A stretch of DNA of 64,000 nt from Rhodopseudomonas palustris (GCF_013415845.1 NZ_CP058907.1:3348001-3412000), one strand, 5' to 3'. Positions 1-11,239 are shown, counted from the first letter of the stretch. The notes: generated from the sequence alone by a model not told the origin. Numbers and translations: made by a program.

Positions 1-1
1 T

Positions 2-481
2 CTCGCCAACAAGAAGTTGACCGAACAGCAGGCCAAGGACGAGATCGAAAAGGGGTTCGCCGCGGTGAAGTGGGCGATCGGCACCGCACCGTCGCCGTTC
101 TTCCGCTTCCCGGCCCTGCAGCATCCGCCGGCGCTGGTGACCTATCTCGGCACCCGCAATGTCGCGATGTTCTCCTGCGACATCGACTCGTTCGACTTCA
201 AGGTGCGCAAGCCGCAGCAGGTCGTCGACAATGTGATGAACAAGCTGGACAAGCTCGGCAAAGGCATCATCCTGATGCACGACTTCCAGAAGAGCACCGC
301 CGAGGCATTGCCGGAGCTGCTGCGGCGCCTGAAGGCCGGCGGCTACAAGGTGGTGCAGATGCGCGCCAAGGCGCCGGTGCAGACGATGCCGCAGTACGAC
401 GAGGAGCTCGCCAAGAGCAATCCGCTGCCGACGGTGAGCACCCGGCCGGTCAGCGCCGTCGTGCAGACGATCTCCGAATAA
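2..481 (+). CDS. Polysaccharide deacetylase (NodB-type), C-terminal part
   Basis: The reading frame is open from the window edge, so the N-terminus is missing; an internal TTG at 17 is unlikely to be the true start. The visible part carries the late motifs of the NodB/carbohydrate esterase 4 fold: an R-F-P motif (RFPAL), a D-x-D-S-x-D motif (DIDSFDF) and the closing L-M-H-D motif (ILMHDF), followed by the usual ALPELL...LKAGGYKVV helix and strand. The family removes acetyl groups from N-acetylated sugars in peptidoglycan, chitin or exopolysaccharide. The metal-binding motif that would confirm activity lies outside the window. A tail of about 45 residues after the domain is Pro/Val/Thr-rich. 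Confidence 0.85.
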   Translation, partial: LANKKLTEQQAKDEIEKGFAAVKWAIGTAPSPFFRFPALQHPPALVTYLGTRNVAMFSCDIDSFDFKVRKPQQVVDNVMNKLDKLGKGIILMHDFQKSTAEALPELLRRLKAGGYKVVQMRAKAPVQTMPQYDEELAKSNPLPTVSTRPVSAVVQTISE

Positions 482-518
482 GCCGCATCGCGTTGCAGAT
501 GCGGATTGCAAAGCGCCA

Positions 519-1082
519 ATGACGGCAACGCCGGCGTTGACGATCGAGGGCTACGTCATCGTGTCGGCCGAGGGCAACCTCGCCGACGCCAGTCGGCTGA
601 TGCCCGAGGCTCTGAAGTACAAAGGTGATCAGGCCTTCTTCGCCGCGGCGCTAGACCGCGCCGACCTGATCGTCCACGGCCGCAATTCGTTCGAAGACCA
701 GCCCAACTCGCCGCAGCGGCGCCGGCTGATCGTCACACGGCAAGTTTCCGGGCTGGCGCCGGCCCCGTCGAACCCGAAAGCGCTGCTGTGGAATCCGGCG
801 GGCGCTTCGTTCGAGGAGGCCTGCGTGCGCGCCGGCGTGACCAGCGGCACAGCGGCGATCATCGGCGGGCCGGAGGTGTTCGCGCTGTTCTTCGATCGCT
901 ACGACACGTTCTATCTGTCGCAGGCTCCGCAGGCCCGGCTGCCCGGCGGCGAGCCGTGTTTCCCGGGCGTGCCGGAGCGGACGCCCGAGCAGATCCTGTC
1001 GGCGCACGGCCTGCACCCGGCCGACCGGCAGATCCTCGACGCCGACCACGAGGTCAGCGTCACCGCCTGGCGCCGCGGCTAA
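519..1082 (+). CDS. Dihydrofolate-reductase-fold protein (RibD C-terminal type)
   Basis: This 187-residue protein resembles the DHFR/RibD-C fold: an N-terminal strand GYVIVSAEG, a middle segment ADLIVHGRNSFE, and the characteristic IIGGPEVFALFF motif that in this fold contacts the pyridine nucleotide, ending with strands near TFYLSQ and VSVTAW. Members reduce pterin or pyrimidine substrates with NAD(P)H. The true folate reductase active-site pattern is not clear, so calling it folA would go too far. It starts at an ATG 37 bases after the deacetylase stop, on the same strand. The substrate is unknown. Confidence 0.7.
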   Translation: MTATPALTIEGYVIVSAEGNLADASRLMPEALKYKGDQAFFAAALDRADLIVHGRNSFEDQPNSPQRRRLIVTRQVSGLAPAPSNPKALLWNPAGASFEEACVRAGVTSGTAAIIGGPEVFALFFDRYDTFYLSQAPQARLPGGEPCFPGVPERTPEQILSAHGLHPADRQILDADHEVSVTAWRRG

Positions 1083-1085
1083 GGG

Positions 1086-1523
1086 TCAGGCGCCGCCGGA
1101 CGCTGCGCCGCCCCTGCCGATCCCGGCAATGATCAGCAGTCCGCCAATCAGCGACAGGCTCTTCAGCGCGACCGCCAGATTGGCCTGAGCATCCGCACCC
1201 GTCTGATTCCAGAAATCGTGGAAGTAATAGGTCCCGATCGCTACGAACACGATCAGCACCAGCGCGCAGAACCGCGCACCGAAGTTCAGCGCGATCAGCA
1301 AGCCGCACAACAGTTCGATGCCGCCCGCCGCCAGCGCCAGCATCTGGGCGAATGGCATTCCGGCCGCCTGCTCGAGCTGCGTCGTATAGGTGGCCAGCAT
1401 CTCGGGCACGACGAACTTGCCGGCCGCCTGGGTGGTCGCAGGCAGATCGAGCAGTTTGGATGCGCCGGAGTAGATGAACAGGATGGAGAACAGAAAGCGC
1501 CCGAGTGCAATCAAGGCCGGCAT
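1086..1523 (-). CDS. DoxX family inner-membrane protein
   Basis: A small protein of about 145 residues with four predicted hydrophobic segments. It opens with the DoxX signature: helix 1 LIALGRFLFSILFIYSGASKL, followed by an amphipathic stretch and a Gly-rich helix GGIELLCGLLIALNFG. DoxX-type proteins are membrane subunits often linked to quinone or thiol redox chemistry, but the function of this subfamily is not established. I chose the ATG at 1523 because GGGGA lies 5 bases upstream; in-frame ATGs at 1529 and 1535 are alternatives. The gene converges on the DHFR-like gene with only 3 bases between stop codons. Confidence 0.8.
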   Translation of the reverse strand: MPALIALGRFLFSILFIYSGASKLLDLPATTQAAGKFVVPEMLATYTTQLEQAAGMPFAQMLALAAGGIELLCGLLIALNFGARFCALVLIVFVAIGTYYFHDFWNQTGADAQANLAVALKSLSLIGGLLIIAGIGRGGAASGGA

Positions 1524-1629
1524 ATGCATCCCCATGGACAGCGGCGAATGCGCCGCACCGCGCCGTCAGTATGGGCGCGGTGCATGGGGTTTTCAAACGA
1601 ACAAAAAACGACAGGCCTGACCTGCTGTC

Positions 1630-3939
1630 TCAGGCGAACAGCGTTCCCTGATGCCGGCCCGCCCGCTCCTGCGCCTCGACCACCGCCACCGCGGTCATGT
1701 TGAGGATGCCGCGCGCTGTCGCCGACGGCGTCAGGATGTGCGCCGGCAGCGCCGGGCCGATCAGGATCGGGCCGACAGGCAGCGCCTCGCCCACCACCTT
1801 GATCATCTGATAGGCGACGTTGGCGGTATCGAGATTGGGCATGATCAGCACGTTGGCGACGCCGGTCAGCCGCGAATGCGGCAGGATCATCTGCCGCGAC
1901 GTCTCCGACAGCGCGCTGTCGCCCTGCATCTCGCCGTCGGCTTCGATCTCCGGATGCTTCTCGGCGAGGATCGCGGTGGCGCGGCGCATCTTCAGCGACG
2001 AGTCGGTCGGGAAGCTGCCGAAGTCCGAATGCGACAGGAACGCGATCTTCGGCTTGATATTGAAGCGCTGCACGTGGACCGCAGCGAGCGCCGCAAGTTC
2101 GGCGAGTTCTTCCGCGGTCGGATTGGGCCGCACCTGGGTGTCGGCGATGAAGATCGGGCCCTTCTTGGTGATCAGCAGCGCCAGCGCGGCGTAGTCCGAC
2201 ACGCCGGGGCGCCGGCCGATCACGTCGCGAACGTGGCGCAGATGATTCATGTAGCGGCCGTCGAGGCCGCAGATCATCGCGTCCGCCTCGCCGCGTGCTA
2301 CCGCGAGCGCGGCGATCACCGTCGAGTTGGTCCGCACCACCGTGCGCGCCGCTGCCGGCGTCACACCGGCACGGCCGGCGATGTCGATATAGGACTGCAC
2401 ATAGGAGCGATAGCGCGGGTCGTCCTGCGGGTTGACGAGGTCGAAGTCCTCGCCGGGACGGATCGACAGGCCGGAGCGCTTGATCCGCGCCTCGACCACC
2501 GACGGACGGCCGACCAGGATCGGCCGCGCCAGCTTCTCCTCGAGGATGGTCTGCACCGCGTGCAGCACCTTCTCGTCTTCGCCCTCGGCGTAGATGACGC
2601 GGACGGGCTGGCCCTTCGCCTTGGCGAACACCGGCTTCATCACCAGGCCGGAGCGGAAGGCGAACCGCTCGAGCTGCGCGTAGTAATCGTCGAACGAGGT
2701 GATCGGACGAGTCGCGACGCCGGAATCCATCGCGGCCATCGCCACCGCCGGCGCGATCCGCAGGATCAGGCGCGGATCGAACGGGCTCGGGATCAGCGAG
2801 CCCGGACCGAAGCCGAACGCTTCGTCGTTATCGAGGCCGACCGACACCGGATCCGCCGGCGCTTCGCGCGCGAGCTGGGCGATGGCGTCGACGGCGGCGT
2901 GCTTCATCGCCTCGTTGATCGCGGTGGCGCCGACATCGAGCGCGCCGCGGAAGATATAGGGGAAGCACAGGACGTTGTTGACCTGGTTCGGGAAGTCCGA
3001 GCGCCCGGTGCAGATCATCGCGTCGGGACGTACCTTGCGCACGTCTTCCGGCATGATCTCGGGGGTCGGATTGGCCAGCGCCATCACCAGCGGCCGCTCC
3101 GCCATCTGCTTGACCATGTCCTGCGACAGCACGTTCGGGCCGGACAGGCCGAGGAAGATATCGGCGCCCGGGATGACTTCGGCCAGCGTCCGCTTGTCGG
3201 TTTTCTGCGCGTAGACCTCTTTCCAGCGGTCCATCAGCACATTGCGGCCTTCGTACACCAGGCCTTCGAGGTCGCAGACGAAGATGTTCTTGCGCTGCGC
3301 GCCGAGCGACACCAGCAGATTGAGGCAGGCGAGCGCGGCCGCGCCTGCTCCGGCGGCGACGATCTTGACCTTCGAAATATCCTTGCCGGTCAGCGCCAGC
3401 GCGTTCTTGACCGCGGCGCCGACGATGATCGCGGTGCCGTGCTGATCGTCGTGAAACACCGGGATCTTCATCCGGTCCTTCAGCATCGCCTCGATCTCGA
3501 AGCACTCCGGCCCCTTGATGTCTTCGAGGTTGATGCCGCCAAAGGTCGGCTCCAGCGCCGCCACGGTTTCGACCACACGTTCGACGGTCTCGGCCGCGAT
3601 CTCGATGTCGAACACGTCGATGCCGGCGAACTTCTTGAACAGAACCGCCTTGCCTTCCATCACCGGCTTGGCGGCGAGCGGCCCGATATTGCCGAGGCCG
3701 AGCACCGCCGTGCCGTTGGTGACGACGGCGACCAGATTGGCTCGCACGGTGAGTTCGGCGGCCTGCGCCGGATCGGCTGCGATCGCGTTACAGGCGGCGG
3801 CAACGCCGGGAGAATAAGCCAGCGCGAGGTCGCGCTGGTTGGCGAGTGGCTTCGATGCCTGAATCTCCAGCTTTCCGGGCTTCGGCCGGCGATGATAGCC
3901 GAGCGCTGCCGCCTGAAGATCTTCGGAATACGACGCCAT
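1630..3939 (-). CDS. maeB: NADP-dependent malic enzyme with C-terminal phosphotransacetylase-like domain
   Basis: A 769-residue fusion enzyme that oxidatively decarboxylates malate to pyruvate, linking the TCA cycle to pyruvate and NADPH supply. The N-terminal ~430 residues are malic enzyme: an early YSPGVAAAC motif, [19 protein letters not shown], the metal site [10 protein letters not shown] and a Rossmann segment [13 protein letters not shown]. The remainder resembles phosphate acetyltransferase ([43 protein letters not shown]). In MaeB proteins that domain is regarded as regulatory rather than catalytic. The start at 3939 follows a GGGGGAA ribosome site; another ATG 15 bases upstream is less likely. 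It is monocistronic, 45 bases upstream of the aspS stop. Confidence 0.95.
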   Translation of the reverse strand: MASYSEDLQAAALGYHRRPKPGKLEIQASKPLANQRDLALAYSPGVAAACNAIAADPAQAAELTVRANLVAVVTNGTAVLGLGNIGPLAAKPVMEGKAVLFKKFAGIDVFDIEIAAETVERVVETVAALEPTFGGINLEDIKGPECFEIEAMLKDRMKIPVFHDDQHGTAIIVGAAVKNALALTGKDISKVKIVAAGAGAAALACLNLLVSLGAQRKNIFVCDLEGLVYEGRNVLMDRWKEVYAQKTDKRTLAEVIPGADIFLGLSGPNVLSQDMVKQMAERPLVMALANPTPEIMPEDVRKVRPDAMICTGRSDFPNQVNNVLCFPYIFRGALDVGATAINEAMKHAAVDAIAQLAREAPADPVSVGLDNDEAFGFGPGSLIPSPFDPRLILRIAPAVAMAAMDSGVATRPITSFDDYYAQLERFAFRSGLVMKPVFAKAKGQPVRVIYAEGEDEKVLHAVQTILEEKLARPILVGRPSVVEARIKRSGLSIRPGEDFDLVNPQDDPRYRSYVQSYIDIAGRAGVTPAAARTVVRTNSTVIAALAVARGEADAMICGLDGRYMNHLRHVRDVIGRRPGVSDYAALALLITKKGPIFIADTQVRPNPTAEELAELAALAAVHVQRFNIKPKIAFLSHSDFGSFPTDSSLKMRRATAILAEKHPEIEADGEMQGDSALSETSRQMILPHSRLTGVANVLIMPNLDTANVAYQMIKVVGEALPVGPILIGPALPAHILTPSATARGILNMTAVAVVEAQERAGRHQGTLFA

Positions 3940-3984
3940 ACGTTCCCCCGCCATTGTGGTTAGTTTCGACTCGCTGCCCGACGC

Positions 3985-5760
3985 TTACTTAGTGTCGGGC
4001 AGATTGAGCCGGATGTGCAGTTCGCGAAGTTGCTTGGGCGAGACCTCCGAGGGCGCGCCCATCAGCAGGTCTTCCGCACGCTGGTTCATCGGGAACAGCG
4101 AGATTTCGCGCAGATTGGTGGTGCCGCACAGCAGCATCACGATGCGGTCGACACCGGCCGCCATACCGCCATGCGGCGGAGCGCCGTACTGGAACGCGCG
4201 GTACATGCCGCCGAACCGGTCGACCACTTCCTGCTCCCCGTAACCGGCGATCTCGAACGCCTTCACCATCGCCTCGGGGCGATGGTTGCGGATGCCGCCC
4301 GAGGCGATCTCGTATCCGTTGCAGGTGATGTCGTACTGGAACGCCTTGATGGTCAGCGGGTCCTGCGACGTCAGCGCCTCCATGCCGCCCTGCGGCATCG
4401 AGAACGGGTTGTGCGAGAAGTCAACCTTCTTGTCGTCCTCGTTGTACTCGTACATCGGGAAGTCGACGACCCAGGCGAGCGCGAACTGATCCTTGTCGAT
4501 CAGGTTCAATTCCTCGCCGACCTTGGTGCGCGCGAGCCCGGCGAATTTGACGAACTTCGACGGATCACCAGCCACGAAGAACGCGGCATCGCCGGCCTTC
4601 AGGCCGAGCGCGGCGCGGATCGCTTCGGTGCGCTCCGGCCCGATGTTGTTCGCCAGAGGACCGGCGCCCTCGCCGCCTTCTCGCCACATGATGTAGCCGA
4701 GGCCGGGCTGGCCTTCGCCCTGCGCCCACGAGTTCATGCGATCGCAGAACGCGCGGGAGCCGCCGCCCGGACCTGGGATCGCCCAGACCTGGTTGCGCTG
4801 CTCTTCGAGCATCCGCGCGAACACCTTGAAGCCGGAGCCGCGGAAGTGCTCCGAGACGTCCTGCATCTCGATCGGGTTGCGCAGGTCCGGCTTGTCGGTG
4901 CCGTACTTCCGCATCGAGTCGGCGAACGCGATGCGCGGCCAGCCCTTGGTGACGCGCTTGCCCTTGGCGAATTCCTCGAACACGCCGGTGATCACCGGCT
5001 CCATCGCGGCGAAGATGTCGTCCTGGGTGACGAAGCTCATCTCGACGTCGAGCTGATAGAACTCGCCCGGCAGGCGGTCGGCGCGCGGATCTTCGTCGCG
5101 GAAGCACGGCGCGATCTGGAAGTAACGGTCGAAGCCCGACATCATCAGCAGCTGCTTGTACTGCTGCGGCGCCTGCGGCAGCGCGTAGAACTTGCCGGGA
5201 TGGATGCGGCTCGGCACCAGGAAGTCGCGCGCGCCTTCCGGCGACGACGCCGTCAGAATCGGGGTCTGGAACTCGAAGAAGCCCTGCTCCTTCATCCGCC
5301 GGCGCATCGAGTCGACGATCGCGCCGCGGGTCATGATGTTCTGGTGCAGCTTCTCGCGGCGCAGGTCGAGGAAGCGATAACGCAGGCGCACGTCTTCCGG
5401 ATATTCCTGCTCGCCGAACACCGGCAGCGGCAGTTCGCCGGCCGGGCCGAGCACTTCGATCTCGGTCACGAACACCTCGACCGCGCCGGTCGGCAGGTCG
5501 GGATTGTCGGTGCCCTCAGGGCGGCGGCGGACCTTGCCGTCGATCCGCACCACCCATTCGGCGCGGAGCTTTTCGGCGTCCTTGAACGCCGGGGAATCCG
5601 GATCGGCAACGCATTGGGTAAGGCCGTAATGGTCGCGCAGATCGATGAAAAGCACGCCGCCATGGTCGCGAATGCGGTGGCACCAGCCGGACAGGCGAAC
5701 GGTCTGGTCGATATGGCTGTCGCGGAGCGCGCCGCAGGTATGGGTTCGGTAACGGTGCAT
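3985..5760 (-). CDS. aspS: Aspartyl-tRNA synthetase, probably non-discriminating Asp/Asn type
   Basis: A class II aminoacyl-tRNA synthetase of 591 residues, the normal bacterial AspRS length with the GAD insertion domain. The OB-fold anticodon domain is at the N-terminus; class II motif 2 ([17 protein letters not shown]) and motif 3 (GVDRIVMLL) are visible. Residues matching the known discrimination sites are His33 (RDHGG) and Gly83 (PEGTD). I recall that His and Gly at these positions mark enzymes that also charge tRNA-Asn, with the product amidated by GatCAB, whereas discriminating enzymes such as that of E. coli have Leu and Lys. The assignment of specificity is inference. It diverges from selO across 259 bases. 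Confidence 0.95.
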   Translation of the reverse strand: MHRYRTHTCGALRDSHIDQTVRLSGWCHRIRDHGGVLFIDLRDHYGLTQCVADPDSPAFKDAEKLRAEWVVRIDGKVRRRPEGTDNPDLPTGAVEVFVTEIEVLGPAGELPLPVFGEQEYPEDVRLRYRFLDLRREKLHQNIMTRGAIVDSMRRRMKEQGFFEFQTPILTASSPEGARDFLVPSRIHPGKFYALPQAPQQYKQLLMMSGFDRYFQIAPCFRDEDPRADRLPGEFYQLDVEMSFVTQDDIFAAMEPVITGVFEEFAKGKRVTKGWPRIAFADSMRKYGTDKPDLRNPIEMQDVSEHFRGSGFKVFARMLEEQRNQVWAIPGPGGGSRAFCDRMNSWAQGEGQPGLGYIMWREGGEGAGPLANNIGPERTEAIRAALGLKAGDAAFFVAGDPSKFVKFAGLARTKVGEELNLIDKDQFALAWVVDFPMYEYNEDDKKVDFSHNPFSMPQGGMEALTSQDPLTIKAFQYDITCNGYEIASGGIRNHRPEAMVKAFEIAGYGEQEVVDRFGGMYRAFQYGAPPHGGMAAGVDRIVMLLCGTTNLREISLFPMNQRAEDLLMGAPSEVSPKQLRELHIRLNLPDTK

Positions 5761-6019
5761 GGAAATCCCGGGAAAGCCGTCTTTAGGCAGAATCGCGTGT
5801 CCGCAAGCCGTTGCGGAGAGCGTCAGGGTTTACCCGAGCGAACCCACCGCGGCAACCAAATGCGGAACGGGGGACCACCGCGTTCAAAGCGGGCCGCGCG
5901 CCTTCTGCGCAGTCTTTCGCCAACTCGCCTCCGGATTGCAGCTTTTCCGCGGAAGCTGTTGAAACCGGCCGGTTTCCGGCGGATTGTCGAAACGGCGAAG
6001 CGTTCTTAACTGGTGATCG

Positions 6020-7498
6020 ATGACAGCTCATTTTCCGTTCGACAACAGCTACGTGGCGCTCCCGCCGAACTTCTTCGCGCGGGTTGCGCCGACGCCGGTC
6101 GCCGCCCCCCGGTTGATCAAGCTGAACCGCCCGCTCGCGGTGCAGCTCGGGCTTGATCCGGACCTGCTCGAGACGCGCGAAGGCGCGGAGATCCTGTCCG
6201 GTAACCAAATGCCGGAGACCGCTGCCTCGATCGCGATGGCCTATGCGGGCCACCAGTTCGGCAACTTCGTGCCGCAGCTCGGCGACGGCCGGGCGATCCT
6301 GCTCGGCGAGGTGGTCGACCGCAACGGGGTTCGCCGCGACATCCAGCTGAAGGGCGCCGGCCGGACGCCGTTTTCGCGGATGGGCGACGGCCGCGCCGCG
6401 CTCGGCCCGGTGCTGCGCGAATACATCGTCAGCGAAGCGATGGCAGCTCTTGGCATCCCGACCACCCGCTCGCTCGCCGCGGTGCTGACCGGGGAGACGG
6501 TGCTGCGCGATCCGATCCAGCCAGGCGCTGTGCTGACGCGGGTGGCCTCCAGCCATATCCGGGTCGGCACCTTCCAGTATTTCGCCGCCCGCGGCGATCT
6601 CGCCAGCGTCCGGGCGCTCGCCGACCATGCCATCGCCCGCCACTACCCGGAGGCGGCTCAGGCGCCCTCGCCTTATTTGGCCCTGCTCGAAGGCGTGATC
6701 GGTCGACAGGCGGAACTGGTGGCGAGCTGGATGATGGTCGGCTTCATCCATGGGGTGATGAACACCGACAACTGCTCGGTTGCCGGCGAGACCATCGATT
6801 ACGGCCCGTGCGCCTTCATGGACACCTTCGATCCGAAGACCGTTTACTCCTCGATCGACCAGTTCGGCCGTTACGCCTATGGCAACCAGCCCCCGATCGC
6901 GTTGTGGAACCTGACCCGGCTGGCCGAATGCCTGGTCCGGCTGCTGGCCGATGACGACGACAAGGGCATCGAAATCGCCCAGACCGCGCTCGGCGGCTTT
7001 GCGGAGCGGTTCAACGCCGCGTATCTGGCCAAGCTGGCGGCCAAGCTCGGCCTGTTCACCAACCAGCCGGACGATCAACAGCTTTCGCAGGAATTCCTGA
7101 CCGCCCTGGCCAAGGGCGAAGCGGACTTCACCCTCGCCTTCCGCCGGCTTAGCGACGCGGCCGTCGATCCGTCGGACCTCGGTGAGGTTCGCGCCCTGTT
7201 TGCCGATCCGGCGGCGTTCGACGAGTGGGCCCCGCGGTGGCGCGCCCGGATCGCAGCCGAGCCGCAGGATGCAACGACTCGCCAGGCCGCGATGCGGCGG
7301 GTCAACCCGGCCTATATCCCGCGTAATCACCGGATCGAAGCGGTGATCCGGGCCGCGGTCGACCGGGACGATTTCGCTCCCTTCGAAGAGATCCTGACGG
7401 TGCTCGCCAACCCCTTCGAGGAAAAGGCGGAATTCGCCCGCTATGCGGAGCCGCCGCAGCCCCATGAAGAGGTGCTGGAAACCTTCTGCGGAACTTGA
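6020..7498 (+). CDS. selO: SelO/YdiU family protein AMPylase
   Basis: A 492-residue SelO pseudokinase-fold protein. Family members transfer AMP from ATP to Ser/Thr/Tyr residues of target proteins and are tied to oxidative stress responses. Visible motifs are [23 protein letters not shown] residues near 75, the nucleotide-binding [14 protein letters not shown], and the active-site block HGVMNTDN followed by TIDYGPC, which holds the catalytic Asp and the DFG-like metal Asp. The C-terminus ends in a conserved Cys (TFCGT), the position held by selenocysteine in animal SelO and proposed to form a regulatory disulfide. The start is the ATG at 6020. It stands alone, divergent from aspS. Confidence 0.93.
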   Translation: MTAHFPFDNSYVALPPNFFARVAPTPVAAPRLIKLNRPLAVQLGLDPDLLETREGAEILSGNQMPETAASIAMAYAGHQFGNFVPQLGDGRAILLGEVVDRNGVRRDIQLKGAGRTPFSRMGDGRAALGPVLREYIVSEAMAALGIPTTRSLAAVLTGETVLRDPIQPGAVLTRVASSHIRVGTFQYFAARGDLASVRALADHAIARHYPEAAQAPSPYLALLEGVIGRQAELVASWMMVGFIHGVMNTDNCSVAGETIDYGPCAFMDTFDPKTVYSSIDQFGRYAYGNQPPIALWNLTRLAECLVRLLADDDDKGIEIAQTALGGFAERFNAAYLAKLAAKLGLFTNQPDDQQLSQEFLTALAKGEADFTLAFRRLSDAAVDPSDLGEVRALFADPAAFDEWAPRWRARIAAEPQDATTRQAAMRRVNPAYIPRNHRIEAVIRAAVDRDDFAPFEEILTVLANPFEEKAEFARYAEPPQPHEEVLETFCGT

Positions 7499-7601
7499 TC
7501 GCCGCCGGGCGAGCGTGTCTAGTGGACCGGATTCGACGGCTTTGGGCAGCCGGCGTGGCCGATTGTCGCCCACTACCGTTCCCCGAACGCGACAGAGTTT
7601 A

Positions 7602-8780
7602 ATGGACCTGATTTCAACTTCCGAGCAGCTTGCCGACGCCTGCGCCCGTCTCGCCCGCCATCCCGTCATCACGGTCGACACCGAGTTTCTGCGCGAGACG
7701 ACGTTCTATCCGCTGCTCTGCGTGGTGCAGATGGCGAGCGCCGAAGAAGCGCTGGTGATCGACGCGCTGGCCGACGGCATCGACCTGAAGCCGTTCTTCG
7801 ACCTGATGGCGAACGAGCAGGTGCTGAAGGTCTTCCACGCCGCCCGCCAGGACATCGAAATCGTCTGGCACCGCGCCGGCATCGTGCCGCATCCGATCTT
7901 CGACACCCAGGTCGCCGCGATGGTCCTCGGCTATGGCGACAGCATCGCCTACGACCAGCTCGTCGAGCGCATCACCGGCCACCGTCCGGACAAGACCCAC
8001 CGCTTCACCGACTGGTCGCGCCGTCCGCTCACCCAGGAGCAGGTTCACTACGCGGTCTCCGACGTCACTCATCTGCGCGACGTGTTCGCCGCGCTCGATG
8101 CCGACCTGAAGAAGCGCGGCCGCAGTGATTGGGTCAGCGAGGAGATGGAAGTCCTGACCTCGCCGAGCACCTACGACGTGCATCCGGAGCGTGCCTGGGA
8201 GCGGCTGAAGACGCGCGTGCGCAAGCCCAAAGAGCTTGCAGTGCTCATGGAGATCGCCGCCTGGCGCGAGCAGGAAGCGCAGAGCCGCGACGTGCCGCGC
8301 TCGCGCGTGCTCAAGGACGATGCGCTTGGCGACATCGCCACCCACGCGCCGACCTCGTTGGAAAAGCTCGCCAACCTGCGTTCGCTGCCGAAGGGGTTCG
8401 ATCGCTCGAAATGGGGCACCGAGATCGTCGCAGCGGTGCAGCGCGGGCTCGCGCGCGATATGGCGACGCTGCCGAAGATCGATAAGCCGCGCAACAACTC
8501 CAACGGCACCGCGATCGTTGAACTGCTCAAAGTGCTGCTGCGGATGACCTCGGAGCGCCATGCTGTCGCCGCCAAGGTGATCGCGACCGTCGACGACCTC
8601 GAACAGATCGCGGCCGACGACAATGCCGATGTCGGCGCGCTGCGCGGCTGGCGCCGCGAACTGTTCGGCGAGGCTGCGCTCGCCCTGAAGCACGGCCGGC
8701 TGTCGCTCGCGATCGAACGCGGCAAGGTCATTCAGGTCGACCGCAATGGCGCGACGGCGGGGACAACCGCAGGTCAATGA
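7602..8780 (+). CDS. rnd: Ribonuclease D
   Basis: A 392-residue 3'-to-5' exoribonuclease acting in tRNA 3'-end maturation. The DEDDy exonuclease domain fills the first ~200 residues, with Exo I VDTEF near residue 20, Exo II around [12 protein letters not shown] and Exo [11 protein letters not shown] containing the Tyr-x3-Asp pair. An HRDC domain ([17 protein letters not shown]...) follows, then a further helical region. The ATG at 7602 matches the family start; an in-frame ATG at 7443 would add an implausible basic leader overlapping selO. Its stop overlaps the start of the next gene by four bases (ATGA), so the two are probably translationally coupled. Confidence 0.95.
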   Translation: MDLISTSEQLADACARLARHPVITVDTEFLRETTFYPLLCVVQMASAEEALVIDALADGIDLKPFFDLMANEQVLKVFHAARQDIEIVWHRAGIVPHPIFDTQVAAMVLGYGDSIAYDQLVERITGHRPDKTHRFTDWSRRPLTQEQVHYAVSDVTHLRDVFAALDADLKKRGRSDWVSEEMEVLTSPSTYDVHPERAWERLKTRVRKPKELAVLMEIAAWREQEAQSRDVPRSRVLKDDALGDIATHAPTSLEKLANLRSLPKGFDRSKWGTEIVAAVQRGLARDMATLPKIDKPRNNSNGTAIVELLKVLLRMTSERHAVAAKVIATVDDLEQIAADDNADVGALRGWRRELFGEAALALKHGRLSLAIERGKVIQVDRNGATAGTTAGQ

Positions 8781-9700
8781 TCGTTCGACCACAGCCTAAT
8801 CTGCTTCAGCTCTTCTTTCTGGTTCAAGGCTCGGTGGTGCAGCGGATCTTTCCGCAGGCACTCGTCATCGCCGGCCTCTCAGTCGCTGTAGTGTGGGCGC
8901 ATCACGCCTATCCGGGCCTCGTCTCGGATTTCAACAGCGCGCCGTTCACGGTGCTCGGCATCGCGCTGTCGATCTTCATGGGCTTCCGCAACAACGCCTG
9001 TTACGACCGTTGGTGGGAAGCGCGCCGCCACTGGGGCGAGCTGATCTGCCTGAGCCGCAATTTGGCGCGGCAGACGCAGATCCTGCCCTACTCCGGCGAC
9101 GACCCGGAGCAAAGCCGGCGCAAGCTGCTGACGCTGGCGATGGCGTTCGCCCAAGCCCTGGTGCTGCATCTTCGCCCGGGCAGCGACACCACCAAGGTGA
9201 AGCGCCGCCTCAGCGCCGAGACCCGGGCGCGCTATGAGGCGAGCCGCAACGCGCCCGAAGTGATCCTCGCGGCGATGCAGGCCGAGCTGGCGGCGCTGCA
9301 TCGCAGCGGCGAGCTGCGCGACATCCCGTTCCAGATCATCGACCGCACCATCGGCCAGATGGCGATGGTGCAGGCCGCGTGCGAACGGATCCGTTCGACG
9401 CCGGTGCCGTTCGGCTATTCGCTGTTGCTGCACCGAACCGCTTACGTGTTCTGCCTGCTGCTGCCGTTCGGCTTCGCCAACACCCTCGGCTGGCTGACGC
9501 CATTCGCCACCGCACTGGCGGCCTACACCTTCTTCGGTCTCGACGCGCTCGGCACCGAGCTGGAAGAGCCGTTCGGCCAATTGCCCAACGATCTGCCGAT
9601 CGCCGCGCTGGCCGATACGATCGAGATCAATCTGCGCGAGGCGCTCGGCGAAACCGATCTGCCGCCCTTGCCGGCACCGGTCGACCACATTCTGGTGTGA
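8777..9700 (+). CDS. Bestrophin-like (YneE/RFP-TM) membrane channel protein
   Basis: A 307-residue protein of the bacterial bestrophin-like family. It has two hydrophobic segments near the N-terminus (residues ~15-35 and 50-70) joined around the conserved [21 protein letters not shown] motif, a long cytoplasmic helical part, and two further hydrophobic segments at ~215-260 ([21 protein letters not shown]) before the typical end [12 protein letters not shown]. Bacterial homologues form pentameric ion channels. The gene overlaps the rnd stop by 4 bases and converges on ppx, with 21 bases between. Confidence 0.85.
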   Translation: MIVRPQPNLLQLFFLVQGSVVQRIFPQALVIAGLSVAVVWAHHAYPGLVSDFNSAPFTVLGIALSIFMGFRNNACYDRWWEARRHWGELICLSRNLARQTQILPYSGDDPEQSRRKLLTLAMAFAQALVLHLRPGSDTTKVKRRLSAETRARYEASRNAPEVILAAMQAELAALHRSGELRDIPFQIIDRTIGQMAMVQAACERIRSTPVPFGYSLLLHRTAYVFCLLLPFGFANTLGWLTPFATALAAYTFFGLDALGTELEEPFGQLPNDLPIAALADTIEINLREALGETDLPPLPAPVDHILV

Positions 9701-9721
9701 GCTGCGGTCGGCTGCGCAGCT

Positions 9722-11227
9722 TCAGCGCAGCACGATCGTCCCGGAGCGCCCGACCATCTTGGCGAGCTGCTTGAACCGGCTACCGACACGGTCGGCGACG
9801 AGATCGACGAGGCTGTGCTCGAAGACGAGCATCAGCTTGCGACCCTCGGTGCGGAAATGCGTGGCCGGCAGTACGCCCGGCCGCGCCGCGCTGATCAGAT
9901 GCGCCACCCGGAACGCGGCGCCGAGCAGCCGCGCGCGCTCGTCGAGCGCTTCGGTCACCAGCTCGCGGGCCGACATGGGCGGCTCGTTCTGTTCGCTGAA
10001 GCCGGCGTAGCGGTAGTACACCGACAGCCCCATGAAGGCGCGGTCGCGATGGGTGACGTCGCCGAAATTGGCATTGGCGATCAGCGACAGCGTCTGCTCG
10101 CCGCGATGATCGGGATGCACCCGCCAGCCGACGTCGGACATCAGGCAGGCGGCGCGGCGCAGCCGGCGGTCCTCATCGGTCTCCCGCACCTTGGCGACGC
10201 GGAACAGCCGATCGGTCCATTCGATCAGCTCCTCGGCGTGACGCGCCGACCGCGACAGCAGCAGGTTCAGGTTCTGCGCGGCGCACAGCAGCCCGTCCTT
10301 GGCGCGCTCCTCCGGCGGCAGCTGCTCGTACAAAAGTCCTTCGCGGACGCCATAGGTCGAGAACACGATCGTCTTCGGCTTGGCGATCCGGATGACGTAT
10401 TCGAGCACGACCGCCGCATAGGCCAGCAGCGGACGCCGGGCATCCGCGACGACTTCGATATCGGCGAGCTGATTAGCAGCCGCCAGCACCCGCAGCCGCT
10501 GCGCGAACCGCAGCGCTTCGGCCGCCGAAATCGAATAGCCGTGCATCACCTTGAGCGAATGGCCGCTCTGGATGATGTGGATCCGGGCGAGCGCACGCCA
10601 GGTGCCGCCGACCGCGTAGAACGTCCGGCCTCGGGCGGTCTTGAGCGGGCCGGAGTCCGACAGCAGTTGCTGAGCGATCCGCTCGGCGCGCTTGAGGGAT
10701 TTCTGCGAGGCGTCCTGCAGGGCCAGACTGCCGAGCGGCAGCGTCACGCCCTTGCGCACCGCATTGCCGCGGACGTCGATCAGTTCGAGCGAACCGCCGC
10801 CGAGATCACCAACCACGCCGTTCGGCTTGTGGACCCCTGAAATCACCCCGAGCGCCGACAGCTTGGCTTCGCGCGGTCCCGACAGGATCTCGATGGTGAC
10901 ACCGCAGATACGTTCGGCCTCGGCGATGAAGTCGGGGCCGTTCTTGGCGTCGCGGCACGCGGCGGTCGCGATAGCGAACACCTTGCCGACCTTCATCACC
11001 CGGATCAGCGCACGAAACCGCTTCAGCGCCACCAGCGCCTTGCTGACGGCATCCTTCGTCAGCAGCCCGGTGGTCTGCACCTCGCGGCCGAGGCCGCACA
11101 GCGCCTTTTCGTTGAAGACGGTGACCAGGCTCCGCGCCAGCGCCTCGTAGACCACGAGGCGCACGGAGTTCGAGCCGATGTCGATGACGGCGACGCTGGG
11201 TTCGCGCCTGCGCGGCTGCTTGCTCAA
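9722..11227 (-). CDS. ppx: Exopolyphosphatase (Ppx/GppA family)
   Basis: A 501-residue Ppx/GppA phosphatase that releases phosphate from polyphosphate ends; some relatives also hydrolyse pppGpp. The actin-like ATPase fold shows the first phosphate loop VIDIGSNSVRLVVYE near residue 15, then TAACRDAKNG and a second loop GVVGDLGGGSLELI at ~145. A C-terminal HD-like helical domain follows (ACLMSDVGWRVHPDHRGEQ). The gene lies 12 bases downstream of ppk on the same strand, a classic ppk-ppx pair that balances synthesis and breakdown of polyphosphate. Confidence 0.95.
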   Translation of the reverse strand: MSKQPRRREPSVAVIDIGSNSVRLVVYEALARSLVTVFNEKALCGLGREVQTTGLLTKDAVSKALVALKRFRALIRVMKVGKVFAIATAACRDAKNGPDFIAEAERICGVTIEILSGPREAKLSALGVISGVHKPNGVVGDLGGGSLELIDVRGNAVRKGVTLPLGSLALQDASQKSLKRAERIAQQLLSDSGPLKTARGRTFYAVGGTWRALARIHIIQSGHSLKVMHGYSISAAEALRFAQRLRVLAAANQLADIEVVADARRPLLAYAAVVLEYVIRIAKPKTIVFSTYGVREGLLYEQLPPEERAKDGLLCAAQNLNLLLSRSARHAEELIEWTDRLFRVAKVRETDEDRRLRRAACLMSDVGWRVHPDHRGEQTLSLIANANFGDVTHRDRAFMGLSVYYRYAGFSEQNEPPMSARELVTEALDERARLLGAAFRVAHLISAARPGVLPATHFRTEGRKLMLVFEHSLVDLVADRVGSRFKQLAKMVGRSGTIVLR

Positions 11228-11239
11228 CGTCGGCGTCCC

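Noticed and set aside
1651..3963. A 770-codon open frame antisense to maeB
   Set aside because: Arg/His/Asp-rich composition typical of antisense frames in high-G+C DNA; maeB itself is unmistakable.
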